A DNA stretch of 57,080 nucleotides from Nitrospira sp. (lineage in GTDB: Bacteria > Nitrospirota > Nitrospiria > Nitrospirales > Nitrospiraceae): positions 1 to 57,080 of the forward strand of contig JAEURX010000070.1 in NCBI GenBank assembly GCA_016788885.1, read 5' to 3'. A program made the translations under genes and the position numbers. Shown here piece by piece: positions 43,720 through 52,327 of this stretch. Position 1 is the first letter of the stretch; the number at the start of each line of letters is the position of its first letter. The notes under the pieces were generated by a model. The model was not told the DNA's origin. It did no database searches and was given only the letters and a program-made list of their open reading frames with translations.

Positions 43720-45462
43720 ATGACGTTCGACCACTCGTCTTCCGGCCTGCCTGCCGAACCGACTTCGACTGATCCGATCGACCGCGTGATCGCCTATCAT
43801 CTTCGAACCAAGCATCATTTCGACCGGTATGCGAAGTCGTTGGGGTTCTTGGATTGGGCGAACCAACCGAATCCGTTTCGGCGCTTCGAGGGGGCGCAGC
43901 TGATCCGTTTGCCGTTGCTCAAGCCAGAGGACGAGCCACGGTCGCCGTCTTATGATGCTCTGTATCAGCCAGATGCCGTGGCGCCGAAACCCTTCACCGC
44001 CCGGACGCTGTCACGATTGTTCGAACTGGCGCTCGGGCTTTCGGCTTGGAAGCGGGCAGGGGAGTCGGAGTGGGCCCTACGCAACAATCCTTCGTCCGGC
44101 AATCTGCATCCGACGGAAGGGTATGTGCTTGTGCCGCCGGTCGAGGGTTCAGATCTCCACCCTGGTCTCTATCACTACGCGGCGAAAGAGCATGGCCTGG
44201 AGCTACGGGCAGACTTTTCTCCCGCACACATCACACAGTTGCTCGCGCCGTTTCCGCCCGGTGCATTTCTGTTCGGCCTCAGTTCCGTCCATTGGCGGGA
44301 AGCCTGGAAGTATGGCGAACGGGCCTTTCGTTATTGCAATCACGACGTGGGCCACGCCCTCGGTTCCGCACGTCTGGCCGCGGCCACGCTCGGTTGGACG
44401 ATGGTGTTGCTGGATGGGGTGGATCAAAACCAGGTCGCGCAGGTTCTGGGCACGCATCGTGCGGAGGACTTCGGCGAGGCCGAACCGGAACATCCCGATT
44501 GTCTGGCAGTGATCTGGCCTCGTTCAGATGTGAAGCCCGATGCTCTCAGTCTACCCCTGTGTTTGGATCAAACGGCCGTGAAAAAACTGGCGGCGGGACC
44601 ATGGCACGGCCGGGCCAATCAATTGAGCCGCGAGCATGGCGTGCACTGGGACGTCATCGACGAGGCGGCGGAGGCCTCCTGGAAGACCAGCCTGGAGCAC
44701 CCGATCGTCTCGCTTCACGCCAGCCCCATGGTTCAATCTGGGACGCGTCACGCCACACGAACGAGCGCCGCCGCCACGATCATCCGACAACGCCGCAGCG
44801 CCGTGGCGTTCGACGGCCGCACATCAATTTCCAGCGCCACTTTTTTTCAAATCCTGCATCGGTTGATGCCTGAGGCTGAGAAACAGCAACTGGAGCGGCC
44901 CATGCCCTGGGATCTTTTGCCCTGGGATCCGGCCATTCATCTGCTGTTGTTCGTACACCGCGTGGAGGGTCTGACGCCGGGTCTCTACGTGCTGGCACGC
45001 GATCCGAAAAAACTGCCGTTTCTGCAGCAGGCGATGAATCCTGAATTGGAGTGGACCCCAGTGCCCGGCGGCCCGAACGATCTTCCCTTGTATTGGCTGC
45101 TGCAAGGCAACGCGCAGCGTCTGGCCGCACAGGTCAGTTGTCACCAAGGCATTGCCGGCGACAGCGCGTTTTCACTCGGCATGTTGGCTGAATTCGAAGG
45201 GCGCTTGCGGAAGGGCGGATCCTGGTGGTATCCACGCCTGTTCTGGGAAGCAGGGTTAGTCGGACAGGTCCTGTACCTGGAGGCTGAAGCAGCAGGTGTG
45301 CGGGGGACGGGCATCGGCTGTTTTTTCGATGATCCGGTGCATGAGATCGTCGGGATCAAAGACCTGGCGCTGCAATCGCTGTATCATTTTACGATCGGTG
45401 GACCCGTAGACGACGGGCGGCTGTTGACCTTGCCGGCCTATTACCATCTCCAGCATGGATGA
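43720..45462 (+). CDS. SagB/ThcOx-family double nitroreductase
   Basis: A 580-residue protein containing two nitroreductase-like halves. The first (about 60-260) has LRNNPSSGNLHPTEGYVLV and the conserved AFRYCNHDVGHALGSARLAA; the second (about 345-570) has IIRQRRSAVAFDG and ends with the GIGCFFDDPVHE motif. Such tandem proteins resemble SagB azoline dehydrogenases (FMN-dependent) but no RiPP precursor or cyclodehydratase gene is nearby. Stand-alone proteins of this type occur widely without known substrate. Possibly co-transcribed with the next gene. Confidence 0.85.
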   Translation: MTFDHSSSGLPAEPTSTDPIDRVIAYHLRTKHHFDRYAKSLGFLDWANQPNPFRRFEGAQLIRLPLLKPEDEPRSPSYDALYQPDAVAPKPFTARTLSRLFELALGLSAWKRAGESEWALRNNPSSGNLHPTEGYVLVPPVEGSDLHPGLYHYAAKEHGLELRADFSPAHITQLLAPFPPGAFLFGLSSVHWREAWKYGERAFRYCNHDVGHALGSARLAAATLGWTMVLLDGVDQNQVAQVLGTHRAEDFGEAEPEHPDCLAVIWPRSDVKPDALSLPLCLDQTAVKKLAAGPWHGRANQLSREHGVHWDVIDEAAEASWKTSLEHPIVSLHASPMVQSGTRHATRTSAAATIIRQRRSAVAFDGRTSISSATFFQILHRLMPEAEKQQLERPMPWDLLPWDPAIHLLLFVHRVEGLTPGLYVLARDPKKLPFLQQAMNPELEWTPVPGGPNDLPLYWLLQGNAQRLAAQVSCHQGIAGDSAFSLGMLAEFEGRLRKGGSWWYPRLFWEAGLVGQVLYLEAEAAGVRGTGIGCFFDDPVHEIVGIKDLALQSLYHFTIGGPVDDGRLLTLPAYYHLQHG

Positions 45463-45521
45463 CGGCACAAAACACAGGTTGAACAAGAGACGAACGACGG
45501 GAGACGAGGAACGAATTCACT

Positions 45522-46379
45522 ATGTTCAAGATCAAAAAGAAGATCGAGAAGCCGAAGCCGCCGATTCTGTACAACGTGATCGAGGATTACTCCGAATTCG
45601 ATGCGCCGGGAAATGTGACCGCCTGCGCCATGACCTTGCCGGAAAATATACCGGCGCATGCGAAGATCCTGTCGGAAAGTTACGATGTGCCGCTGGACCA
45701 GATGACGCAGTTGCTGAGCGAGGGTGGCGTCTACGTATATCCGCAGGTGGGGGGCTTGCTCACGCGCGGGCTCTTTGCCTGCCGTATCGATCCAACCGGT
45801 GCCTCGCCGAAGCAGACGTGGGTGCTGGATCTCATGCAGTTCGCGGAGGCGGAACAGTGGGCCAGGGCGCGAGGCGTCTCATTGGCGGATGCAGCCGGCG
45901 AAATCTTCTATCGGACGCTGCCCGAGGAATTGAAAACGAAACTCGCGCAGAAAAATCTGGGGCTCGATTACCGCACGCTCGATCGCGCGGTCGCCAAGGG
46001 GGGCGATATCAAGTTCATCGATTTCCGGAAAGATTGGTCGCCCCATTTCAAACGGCTGTGCATCATGCCCGACGGGCGCCTGGTGGAAACCGGCGGACTG
46101 GAGGAGTTCGCGCAGTTGCATCAGATTACGGTGCCGCAGGCGAAGAAGCTTGTCGAAGAAGGGGGGACTATGGATGTGGCAGGCGGTGAAGTCCTGGCCT
46201 GCCAGATTGTGAACGGCCAACCGGCGGTCGCTCGATTCAGCGCGAAGAACTACAGCAAAGCCAAGGAGCTGGTGGGCGCCAAAGGACTTCACATCATGGA
46301 TGCGCTCAGTGAGGTGGCCTATAACGATTCCATGATGATGCGAACTCTGCAGCGCAAGGACTTGGGCGGCCGGATGTAG
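45522..46379 (+). CDS. Hypothetical protein with an internal repeat
   Basis: A 285-residue protein of unknown family, soluble, no signal peptide. It carries an internal duplication: VPLDQMTQLLSEGGVY followed by LFACRI, and VPQAKKLVEEGGTM followed by VLACQI, about 155 residues apart, each a helix-turn-strand unit ending in a Cys. Short helical units (VSLADAAGEIFYRTL) resemble these further. It is downstream of the SagB-type gene and upstream of a lipoprotein gene, all rightward, so a common transcript is possible. No catalytic motif recognised. Confidence 0.65.
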   Translation: MFKIKKKIEKPKPPILYNVIEDYSEFDAPGNVTACAMTLPENIPAHAKILSESYDVPLDQMTQLLSEGGVYVYPQVGGLLTRGLFACRIDPTGASPKQTWVLDLMQFAEAEQWARARGVSLADAAGEIFYRTLPEELKTKLAQKNLGLDYRTLDRAVAKGGDIKFIDFRKDWSPHFKRLCIMPDGRLVETGGLEEFAQLHQITVPQAKKLVEEGGTMDVAGGEVLACQIVNGQPAVARFSAKNYSKAKELVGAKGLHIMDALSEVAYNDSMMMRTLQRKDLGGRM

Positions 46380-46450
46380 CTTTGAGCGCAGCAGCCGCCG
46401 GACCGGGCTGCAGCTCGTTTCGCGTAGGCTGTGTATCGGAGGGCTGTGCC

Positions 46451-46867
46451 ATGAGGCAAATCTCTTGTCTCTGTGCCATGAGTCTCTTGCTTGCCGGCTG
46501 CGCCGCGCACAAACCGATTCTGTATCCCAACGAACACTACCAACAGGTCGGTGCCGATGCGGCTCAGGCCGATATCCAGGATTGCATGGCTCTGGCGAAA
46601 GAGGCCGGGGCTTCTTCCAGCGAGGGGAAGACGGCTCAGGCGGCGACCGGGACGGTGGCCGGCGGCGCGGTCGGTTCTGCCGCCGGCGCGGTGGGCGGGG
46701 CCATCCTTGGGCACCCGGGACGCGGCGCGATGGTCGGCGCAGCCAGTGGCGCAACGGCGGGATTCCTGCGCGGGCTGTTCAAACGATCTCCTCCCAGCGC
46801 GGCCTTTACGAACTATGTGGATCGGTGTTTGCGGGACCGGGGATACGATCCGACAGGCTGGCAATAG
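46451..46867 (+). CDS. Glycine-zipper lipoprotein
   Basis: A 138-residue exported lipoprotein: lipobox LAGC with Cys17 after the hydrophobic CAMSLLL segment, so it is lipidated at the outer or inner membrane. Residues 70-110 are a Gly/Ala zipper (GTVAGGAVGSAAGAVGGA) of the type in outer-membrane glycine-zipper proteins, which insert into or pack on membranes. A C-terminal CLRDRGYDPTGWQ closes the protein. GGAGG nine bases upstream fixes the ATG. Confidence 0.85.
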   Translation: MRQISCLCAMSLLLAGCAAHKPILYPNEHYQQVGADAAQADIQDCMALAKEAGASSSEGKTAQAATGTVAGGAVGSAAGAVGGAILGHPGRGAMVGAASGATAGFLRGLFKRSPPSAAFTNYVDRCLRDRGYDPTGWQ

Positions 46868-46869
46868 TC

Positions 46870-47316
46870 TCAGGCCGCGGGTTCCGCCACTGCAGCGATA
46901 GTTCTCCTGATATAAGCCTCTCCCGCTTTCATTCCGATGTAGGCACCCAGAACATTGTCCAGCAGGTCGAGGAGCGACGTGCTGCGATTGTGACAATAGA
47001 CCTGGTAATACTCGATACTGAATGACAGGGCGAAGGCCATGAGCATCAGGTGGCCTGGAGAGAAGGGTTTGCCGTCCAGTCCGCGAAGGGCATAGAGCAG
47101 GCCGAAGGGCAGGAACAGCAGGATGTTGGCGATGGCATCGATGCCGAGGTCGAGCAGGATCGCCGGGGAACTCAGCTGGTCCGGCGTCGGCACCCACCGG
47201 ATATATTGCCAATGCGCATGGCCGACGAAATTATGCAGGGGAAGGATACCCACGAGCAGGATGAAGATGCTCCAGGCATACCAGAGACGTTTGACGCGGG
47301 ACGGGGTTACCAGCAC
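46870..47316 (-). CDS. VanZ-family membrane protein
   Basis: A 148-residue membrane protein with four hydrophobic helices and the VanZ-like pattern IANILLFLPFGLLYAL, FSIEYYQVYCHNRSTSLLDLLDNVLGAYIG (family motif SxxxExxQ...R..s..Di..N..G). VanZ gives low-level teicoplanin resistance in some hosts, but the general family function is not established. Convergent with the lipoprotein gene. Confidence 0.88.
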   Translation of the reverse strand: MLVTPSRVKRLWYAWSIFILLVGILPLHNFVGHAHWQYIRWVPTPDQLSSPAILLDLGIDAIANILLFLPFGLLYALRGLDGKPFSPGHLMLMAFALSFSIEYYQVYCHNRSTSLLDLLDNVLGAYIGMKAGEAYIRRTIAAVAEPAA

Positions 47317-47346
47317 GAGAGCCTGACTGTGGGGGTCTGCTGCACG

Positions 47347-47367
47347 GCCGATTCTGGCAGAATCGGC
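47347..47367. terminator. Perfect 9-bp hairpin between VanZ and CheY genes
   Basis: Arms GCCGATTCT and AGAATCGGC around GGC. It lies between the CheY stop and the VanZ start, both leftward genes. No T-tract follows on the minus strand, so termination without a U-run or a transcript-stabilising role are both possible. Confidence 0.35.
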
Positions 47368-47441
47368 GACAGGGTTTCCAGTATTTTTTCCCGCTGAGCA
47401 CGTTCCGAGAACGGAGCGTCGGAGGAGACCGGGGAGAAGGG

Positions 47442-47807
47442 TTATTTCTGCGCCAGTTCCGCCTCCACGGCGTTCAGCATTTCTTTCAGATCGAAAGGCT
47501 TTTCGAACGTCCGGTGGGCGCCGAAGAGCCGGGCGATATCCAGGAAGTTTCGATCCCCCTGGGCGCCGGTCATGGCGATGATTTTGGTATCCATGTATTC
47601 GCGGGTCAACTGCAGGGTCGCTTCCAATCCGTCTACCTCAGGCATCAGCAGGTCCATGATGAGCAGATCGGCCTTCTGCTTCTGGTAGAGATCCAACGCT
47701 TCGCGTCCATCCTTCGCTTCGACAACTGTATGACCTGATCGTTCCAGGACCTCCCGCAGCAGGCCGCGGATGGAAGGTTCGTCGTCGATCACCATGATGG
47801 TCGCCAT
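47442..47807 (-). CDS. Single-domain response regulator (CheY-like)
   Basis: A 121-residue receiver-only protein: acidic pocket Asp8-Asp9, phospho-acceptor Asp52 (LLIMDLLMPEVDG), Thr80 and Lys103 (TFEKPFDL). No output domain; it works by phosphorylation-dependent binding. The ATG at 47807 follows GAGGAG. No kinase gene is adjacent. Confidence 0.92.
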   Translation of the reverse strand: MATIMVIDDEPSIRGLLREVLERSGHTVVEAKDGREALDLYQKQKADLLIMDLLMPEVDGLEATLQLTREYMDTKIIAMTGAQGDRNFLDIARLFGAHRTFEKPFDLKEMLNAVEAELAQK

Positions 47808-47996
47808 AACTACTCCTCGGGAAGATGTCAGGTTACTGTCTCGGTGGAGGGGCCGCGCAAGGCAGGGACTCCCGTGCAGACACCTCGACTCGTAGAAGAA
47901 GCTTACCGCCGGGATGAAAGTCTGTCCAGGAAAGAGTCGGAACCGGCCTGGCATTGCGGTTGGAACAGGGCCGATTTGTCATGATGCTACAGGGAG

Positions 47997-50900
47997 TTAC
48001 GACCTGACGGGGGTGTCTTCTTCTGGAATCGTTTCCCGAACTGGTCGGACTTCACCACGCGAAACCAGGCGTGAATACAAGGCCGGAATGACCAGCAGGG
48101 TCAGGGCTGTCGACGTCAGCAGTCCCCCAATGACCACCGTAGCCAGCGGCCGTTGGACCTCCGCGCCCATGCTGGTAGCCAACGCCATGGGAAGAAAGCC
48201 CAAACTCGCGACCAGGGCGGTCATCAACACCGGCCTCAAGCGATCCGTTGCTCCTTGGAGGACCGCTTCCTGCGTGGAACAGCCTTCTGCTTCCAACCGT
48301 CTGATATGGCTGACCAGGACGACCGCGTTCAGGACGGCGATACCGAAGAGGGCGATGAACCCGATGATGGCCGAGATGCTGAGCGGCGATCCCCGCAGCC
48401 ACAAAGCCAGAATCCCGCCGGATAGGGCGAGCGGCACATTGAGGAAAATGAGCAGGGCGGGCCGCAGTGTCCCGAAGATGACGGATAACATGCCCAGGAT
48501 CAGCATGAGTGTCACCGGCACGACCATGGCTAGCCGCTTCCCGGCTTCCTGCAGATGTTCGTATTGCCCGCCCCAGATCAGCTCATATCCGGGCGGCAGA
48601 GTGACCGCCTGAGCCACGGCACGCTGAGCCTCGGCCACGAATCCGCCGAGATCACGCCCGCGGATGTTAGTCTCGACCACAATTCGTCGCTGCACGTGTT
48701 CGCGACTGACCTGAGCGGGTCCCGAATCGACGAGGATGCTGGTCACACGTGAGAGCGGGACGAGTTCCCCATGCATGGTCGGGATCAATAGGCTGCCCAG
48801 AGAGCCAGGATCGCGGGAGACACGTTCCGCCAGCCGCACAACCAATTCGAACCGTCGTGGCCCCTGCACGACAGTTCCCACGACCGTCCCGGCCCTGGCC
48901 GATTGAATCAGCGTCAGCACCTCGTCGGCCGTGAGCCCGTAGCGGGCGATTTCCGCCCGGTCGACGATGACGCGCAGCAACGGGAGACCGGCAACCTGCT
49001 CGACCTTGACGTCGGCCGCGCCTGGCACGCGTTCCAGTGCGCGCGCCGCCCGTTCGGCCTGCTGTTTCAGGATATCGAGATCCGGGCCGAAGATTTTGAC
49101 CGCCAGATCTGAGCGCACGCCGGCAATCAATTCATTGAAGCGCATTTCAATCGGTTGGGTGAATCCAAGCCCTACCCCCGGTACCTGTTCAACGATCTGC
49201 CGTTTCATCGCGTCGATCAGTTCGTTGCGGCTCTGCGCGGTGACCCAGTCGCGTTGAGGCTTGAGGATGACGAAGACGTCGGACATTTCGACGCCCATGA
49301 CATCGGTGGCCACTTCCGGGCTGCCGGTGCGTGTGACAACGCGCGTGACTTCGGGAAAACGCCTGAGGACCCGTTCGATATCCAATGCGGTGGCGACGGA
49401 TTCGCTCAACGAGATGCTCGGGAGGCGCCACACCTGCACCGCCAGGTCCCCTTCCTCCAATCGTGGAACGAATTCGATCCCTAATCGGCTTCCCGCCAGC
49501 AGGCTGACGGCAAACAGACCAACTGCTATGGATACCGGCCAAATCGGGCGGGCCACGGCCCGTTGAAGCCAGGGCGTATAGACGCGTCTCAGGCCACGAA
49601 TGACAGCCGTCGCGTCTGCACCTGGTTGGGACCGCAAAAACCAGAAGGACAAGAGGGGCGTGACCGTTAAGGCGAGGAGCAGGGAACCGGTCAAGGCCAT
49701 GATGACTGTGATGGCCATCGGGCGGAACATTTTCCCCTCGATACCGGTCAGCGCCAGGATCGGGACGTACACCAGAATGATGATCGTCACCGCGAGGGTC
49801 ATGGGGCGCAGCACTTCTTGACCGGCGGCCAGCACCTCGGCTAAGCGTGCGTCCTTGGTCTGTGTCGGCTTCTCGGCCATTCGCCGGAGGATGTTATCGA
49901 TCATGACCACGGAGCCGTCGACCAGAAGTCCGAAATCGATCGCCCCGAGACTCATGAGATTCCCGGAGAGCCCGGCCTGCATCATGCCGATGAAGGCGAT
50001 CAACATGGCGAGGGGAATGGCGGACGCCACGATGAGGCCGGCGCGCAGGTCGCCCAGAAAGAGAAACAGCACGGCAATGACGAGCAGGCCACCTTCGATC
50101 AGGTTGTTGCGCACGGTCTGCATGACCTTTGAGACGAAGATCGTGCGGTCGTAGTAAGGTTCGATCGTGACCCCGGCGGGGAGCGTGGCCTGAATGTCCT
50201 GGACTCGTGCCTTGACGCGAGTCACGACCTCCTGGGCGTTTTCTCCTGCGAGCATCTGCACCATGCCGATCACGGTCTCGCCGTCACCCATGGCTGTCGC
50301 GGCACCGATCCTGAGCGCCGATCCTTCTTTCACCTCAGCCAGGTCGGCGATATAAATGGGCACGCCGCCGGGACCATGAGCCACTACGATTTGAGCCAGA
50401 TCGCTGATCTGCGTCGCCAGCGCCTCGCCGCGGATCAGCAATTGTTCGCGCTGGTGTTCGATATAGCCGCCGCCGGCGATGGCATTGTTGCGTTGGAGGG
50501 CATCGAACACCTGCTTCATCGACAATTTGAACGATAACAACTTCGAGGGGTCGACGATGATGTGGAATTGCTGTGGCTCACCTCCCCAGATGTTGACCTC
50601 GACCACGCCGGGCACGGCGCGTAATTTCATGCCGATGTCCCATTGCAGGAGTGTCCGCAAGGCCATCGGACTATAGCCCTCGCCTTTCACCGTGAATTGA
50701 TAGACCTCGCCCAGGCCGGTCGTGAGGGGCCCCATCATCGGGCGGCCATATTCAGCAGGGATACGCTCCATGGCTTGCGCCAACCGTTCCGCGACGAATT
50801 GCCTGGCTCGATAGATGTCGGTGCGATCGTCGAAGATCGCCGTGACGGCAGAGAGGCCATACCGTGAGATGGACCGCAGCTCGCGTAAGGCCGGCAATCC

Positions 50901-51119
50901 GTTCAGAGAAGCTTCGATGGGGAACGTCACGAATTGTTCCACCTCGACCGGTCCCAGCGCCGGGGCGCGCGTAAGAATTTGCACTTGTACCGGTGTCAGG
51001 TCGGGGACCGCATCGATCGTCAGATGCGCGAACGACCAGAGGCCGGAGGCAATGACGACGGCGATGGCCACGACGGTAAAAAACCGGTAGCGGAGCGAAA
51101 ATGTCAGTAGATGATGCAT
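47997..51119 (-). CDS. czcA: Heavy-metal efflux RND pump (CzcA-type)
   Basis: A 1040-residue inner-membrane proton-driven metal pump. Twelve membrane helices in two repeats with two large periplasmic loops; the start MHHLLTFSLRYRFFTVVAI and TM1 are typical of HME-RND pumps. TM4 around residue 394 carries DFGLLVDGSVVMIDN, the proton-relay pattern of the Co/Zn/Cd/Ni branch (CzcA, NccA), with the usual final Glu replaced by Asp; the CusA copper branch has a different TM4. It is last in the operon, overlapping neither neighbour (adaptor stop 7 bases upstream). Confidence 0.92.
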   Translation of the reverse strand: MHHLLTFSLRYRFFTVVAIAVVIASGLWSFAHLTIDAVPDLTPVQVQILTRAPALGPVEVEQFVTFPIEASLNGLPALRELRSISRYGLSAVTAIFDDRTDIYRARQFVAERLAQAMERIPAEYGRPMMGPLTTGLGEVYQFTVKGEGYSPMALRTLLQWDIGMKLRAVPGVVEVNIWGGEPQQFHIIVDPSKLLSFKLSMKQVFDALQRNNAIAGGGYIEHQREQLLIRGEALATQISDLAQIVVAHGPGGVPIYIADLAEVKEGSALRIGAATAMGDGETVIGMVQMLAGENAQEVVTRVKARVQDIQATLPAGVTIEPYYDRTIFVSKVMQTVRNNLIEGGLLVIAVLFLFLGDLRAGLIVASAIPLAMLIAFIGMMQAGLSGNLMSLGAIDFGLLVDGSVVMIDNILRRMAEKPTQTKDARLAEVLAAGQEVLRPMTLAVTIIILVYVPILALTGIEGKMFRPMAITVIMALTGSLLLALTVTPLLSFWFLRSQPGADATAVIRGLRRVYTPWLQRAVARPIWPVSIAVGLFAVSLLAGSRLGIEFVPRLEEGDLAVQVWRLPSISLSESVATALDIERVLRRFPEVTRVVTRTGSPEVATDVMGVEMSDVFVILKPQRDWVTAQSRNELIDAMKRQIVEQVPGVGLGFTQPIEMRFNELIAGVRSDLAVKIFGPDLDILKQQAERAARALERVPGAADVKVEQVAGLPLLRVIVDRAEIARYGLTADEVLTLIQSARAGTVVGTVVQGPRRFELVVRLAERVSRDPGSLGSLLIPTMHGELVPLSRVTSILVDSGPAQVSREHVQRRIVVETNIRGRDLGGFVAEAQRAVAQAVTLPPGYELIWGGQYEHLQEAGKRLAMVVPVTLMLILGMLSVIFGTLRPALLIFLNVPLALSGGILALWLRGSPLSISAIIGFIALFGIAVLNAVVLVSHIRRLEAEGCSTQEAVLQGATDRLRPVLMTALVASLGFLPMALATSMGAEVQRPLATVVIGGLLTSTALTLLVIPALYSRLVSRGEVRPVRETIPEEDTPVRS

Positions 51120-51126
51120 GCGCTCC

Positions 51127-52290
51127 TCATTCGCCCGATCCGATGTGTTCTTTCAGCAGCACATTTTTCAGATCGAACACACCGTCGGTGACGATACGGT
51201 CGCCCTCCTTCACGCCCCGCCGGATTTCCACCCACCCGCCGCCTTCGCGGCCTGCATCGATCGGCGCAAACGCGTAACCGCCCGGGGTTTCAAGAAACAG
51301 TCCGCGAGTTTTCTCGATGGTCGTGATAGCGCTCAGGGGGACGGTGATCACCGGCGGGCCCGACCAGCCGAGAGCCACCTCGACATACTCCCGTGGTTTC
51401 AACTGGCCCTTGGCGTTGGCAACTTCAAACCGGATGCGAATGGTGCGGGTGGTTTCGTCCGCGACCGGTGATAAGTAGGTGAGTGGCGCCACGATGGCGT
51501 CGCCGCCCTTTGGTGTGATCGTGCCGGAATCGCCTTCCTTGAATCGGCGAGCCTGTTCGATCGGCAGGTTGGCAAAGACCCAGACGCGGCTGGTATCGAC
51601 GACTTCAAACAATTCATCACCGGGACCGACTCCTTGTCCGCGCACCGCATTCTGAATGACGACGGTGCCCGCGATCGGGGCGGTCAGGGTGTAGACATGG
51701 CTTTTCTCGTGCGGGCCCTGTTTCAAATCGTCCGTCGAAATCCCCATGTTGGCCAGTCGTTCGCGGATGTGCTGGTAGCGCGCCTGCGTTTCGAGATAGA
51801 GCCCCTTGTCTTCGATCAGTTTGCGCTCCGTGACGATATCGTCGGCCCGCAGTTTTTCGGTTCGGCGAAAGCTGTTCTCCGCCACATCGGCTTGCGCTTT
51901 TCCAACGAGGTATTCTTCGATCAACTGATCGAGTTGCAGGCTGCCGATGGCCACCAGTGCTTGGCCCTTCTTGACTCGATCTCCCAGTTGCACATGGATC
52001 TGTTCCACCTGGCCGCCGATGCGAGATGTGATCTTCGCCACCTGCTTGAGGTCGAGCGCTACTTCACCGGGTGCGGTGATCAGTTCGGGCACGGCGCGGA
52101 GCGCGGCCGGTTCGGTACGAAGGCGAGCCTGCACTGCCTGCGGCGGGTGAATCGCTTTGGTGCTGCCGGCCGCCGCGGGTGCTTCAGTGGCCGGAGCAGG
52201 TTTGGATGGCTGCGTTCCCTGGTCGCCGCAACTTGGGAGCAGGCCCAGTAGTATGGTCAGCAGGCCGATCGTCGTCCGTCGTCGAGTCAT
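51127..52290 (-). CDS. czcB: RND efflux periplasmic adaptor (CzcB/CusB-type), lipoprotein
   Basis: A 387-residue membrane-fusion protein linking the RND pump to the outer-membrane channel. The signal ends in a lipobox-like LPSC (Cys21). A barrel-sandwich hybrid motif (GQVEQIHVQLGDRVKKGQAL, then ITAPIAGTVVIQNAV-like TLTAPIAGTVVI) encloses a short helical hairpin; beta-barrel and membrane-proximal domains follow. There is no long metal-binding His-rich N-terminus. ATG 52290 has GGAG seven bases upstream; an extended frame to 52464 lacks a signal. Confidence 0.9.
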   Translation of the reverse strand: MTRRRTTIGLLTILLGLLPSCGDQGTQPSKPAPATEAPAAAGSTKAIHPPQAVQARLRTEPAALRAVPELITAPGEVALDLKQVAKITSRIGGQVEQIHVQLGDRVKKGQALVAIGSLQLDQLIEEYLVGKAQADVAENSFRRTEKLRADDIVTERKLIEDKGLYLETQARYQHIRERLANMGISTDDLKQGPHEKSHVYTLTAPIAGTVVIQNAVRGQGVGPGDELFEVVDTSRVWVFANLPIEQARRFKEGDSGTITPKGGDAIVAPLTYLSPVADETTRTIRIRFEVANAKGQLKPREYVEVALGWSGPPVITVPLSAITTIEKTRGLFLETPGGYAFAPIDAGREGGGWVEIRRGVKEGDRIVTDGVFDLKNVLLKEHIGSGE

Positions 52291-52327
52291 CGCTGCGCTC
52301 CAATCATCTGTGCAATATGGCCGGCGT

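Noticed and set aside
43720-46379. RiPP (thiazole/oxazole) cluster around the SagB-type gene
   Set aside because: No YcaO-type cyclodehydratase or small precursor gene is visible within the flanking sequence.
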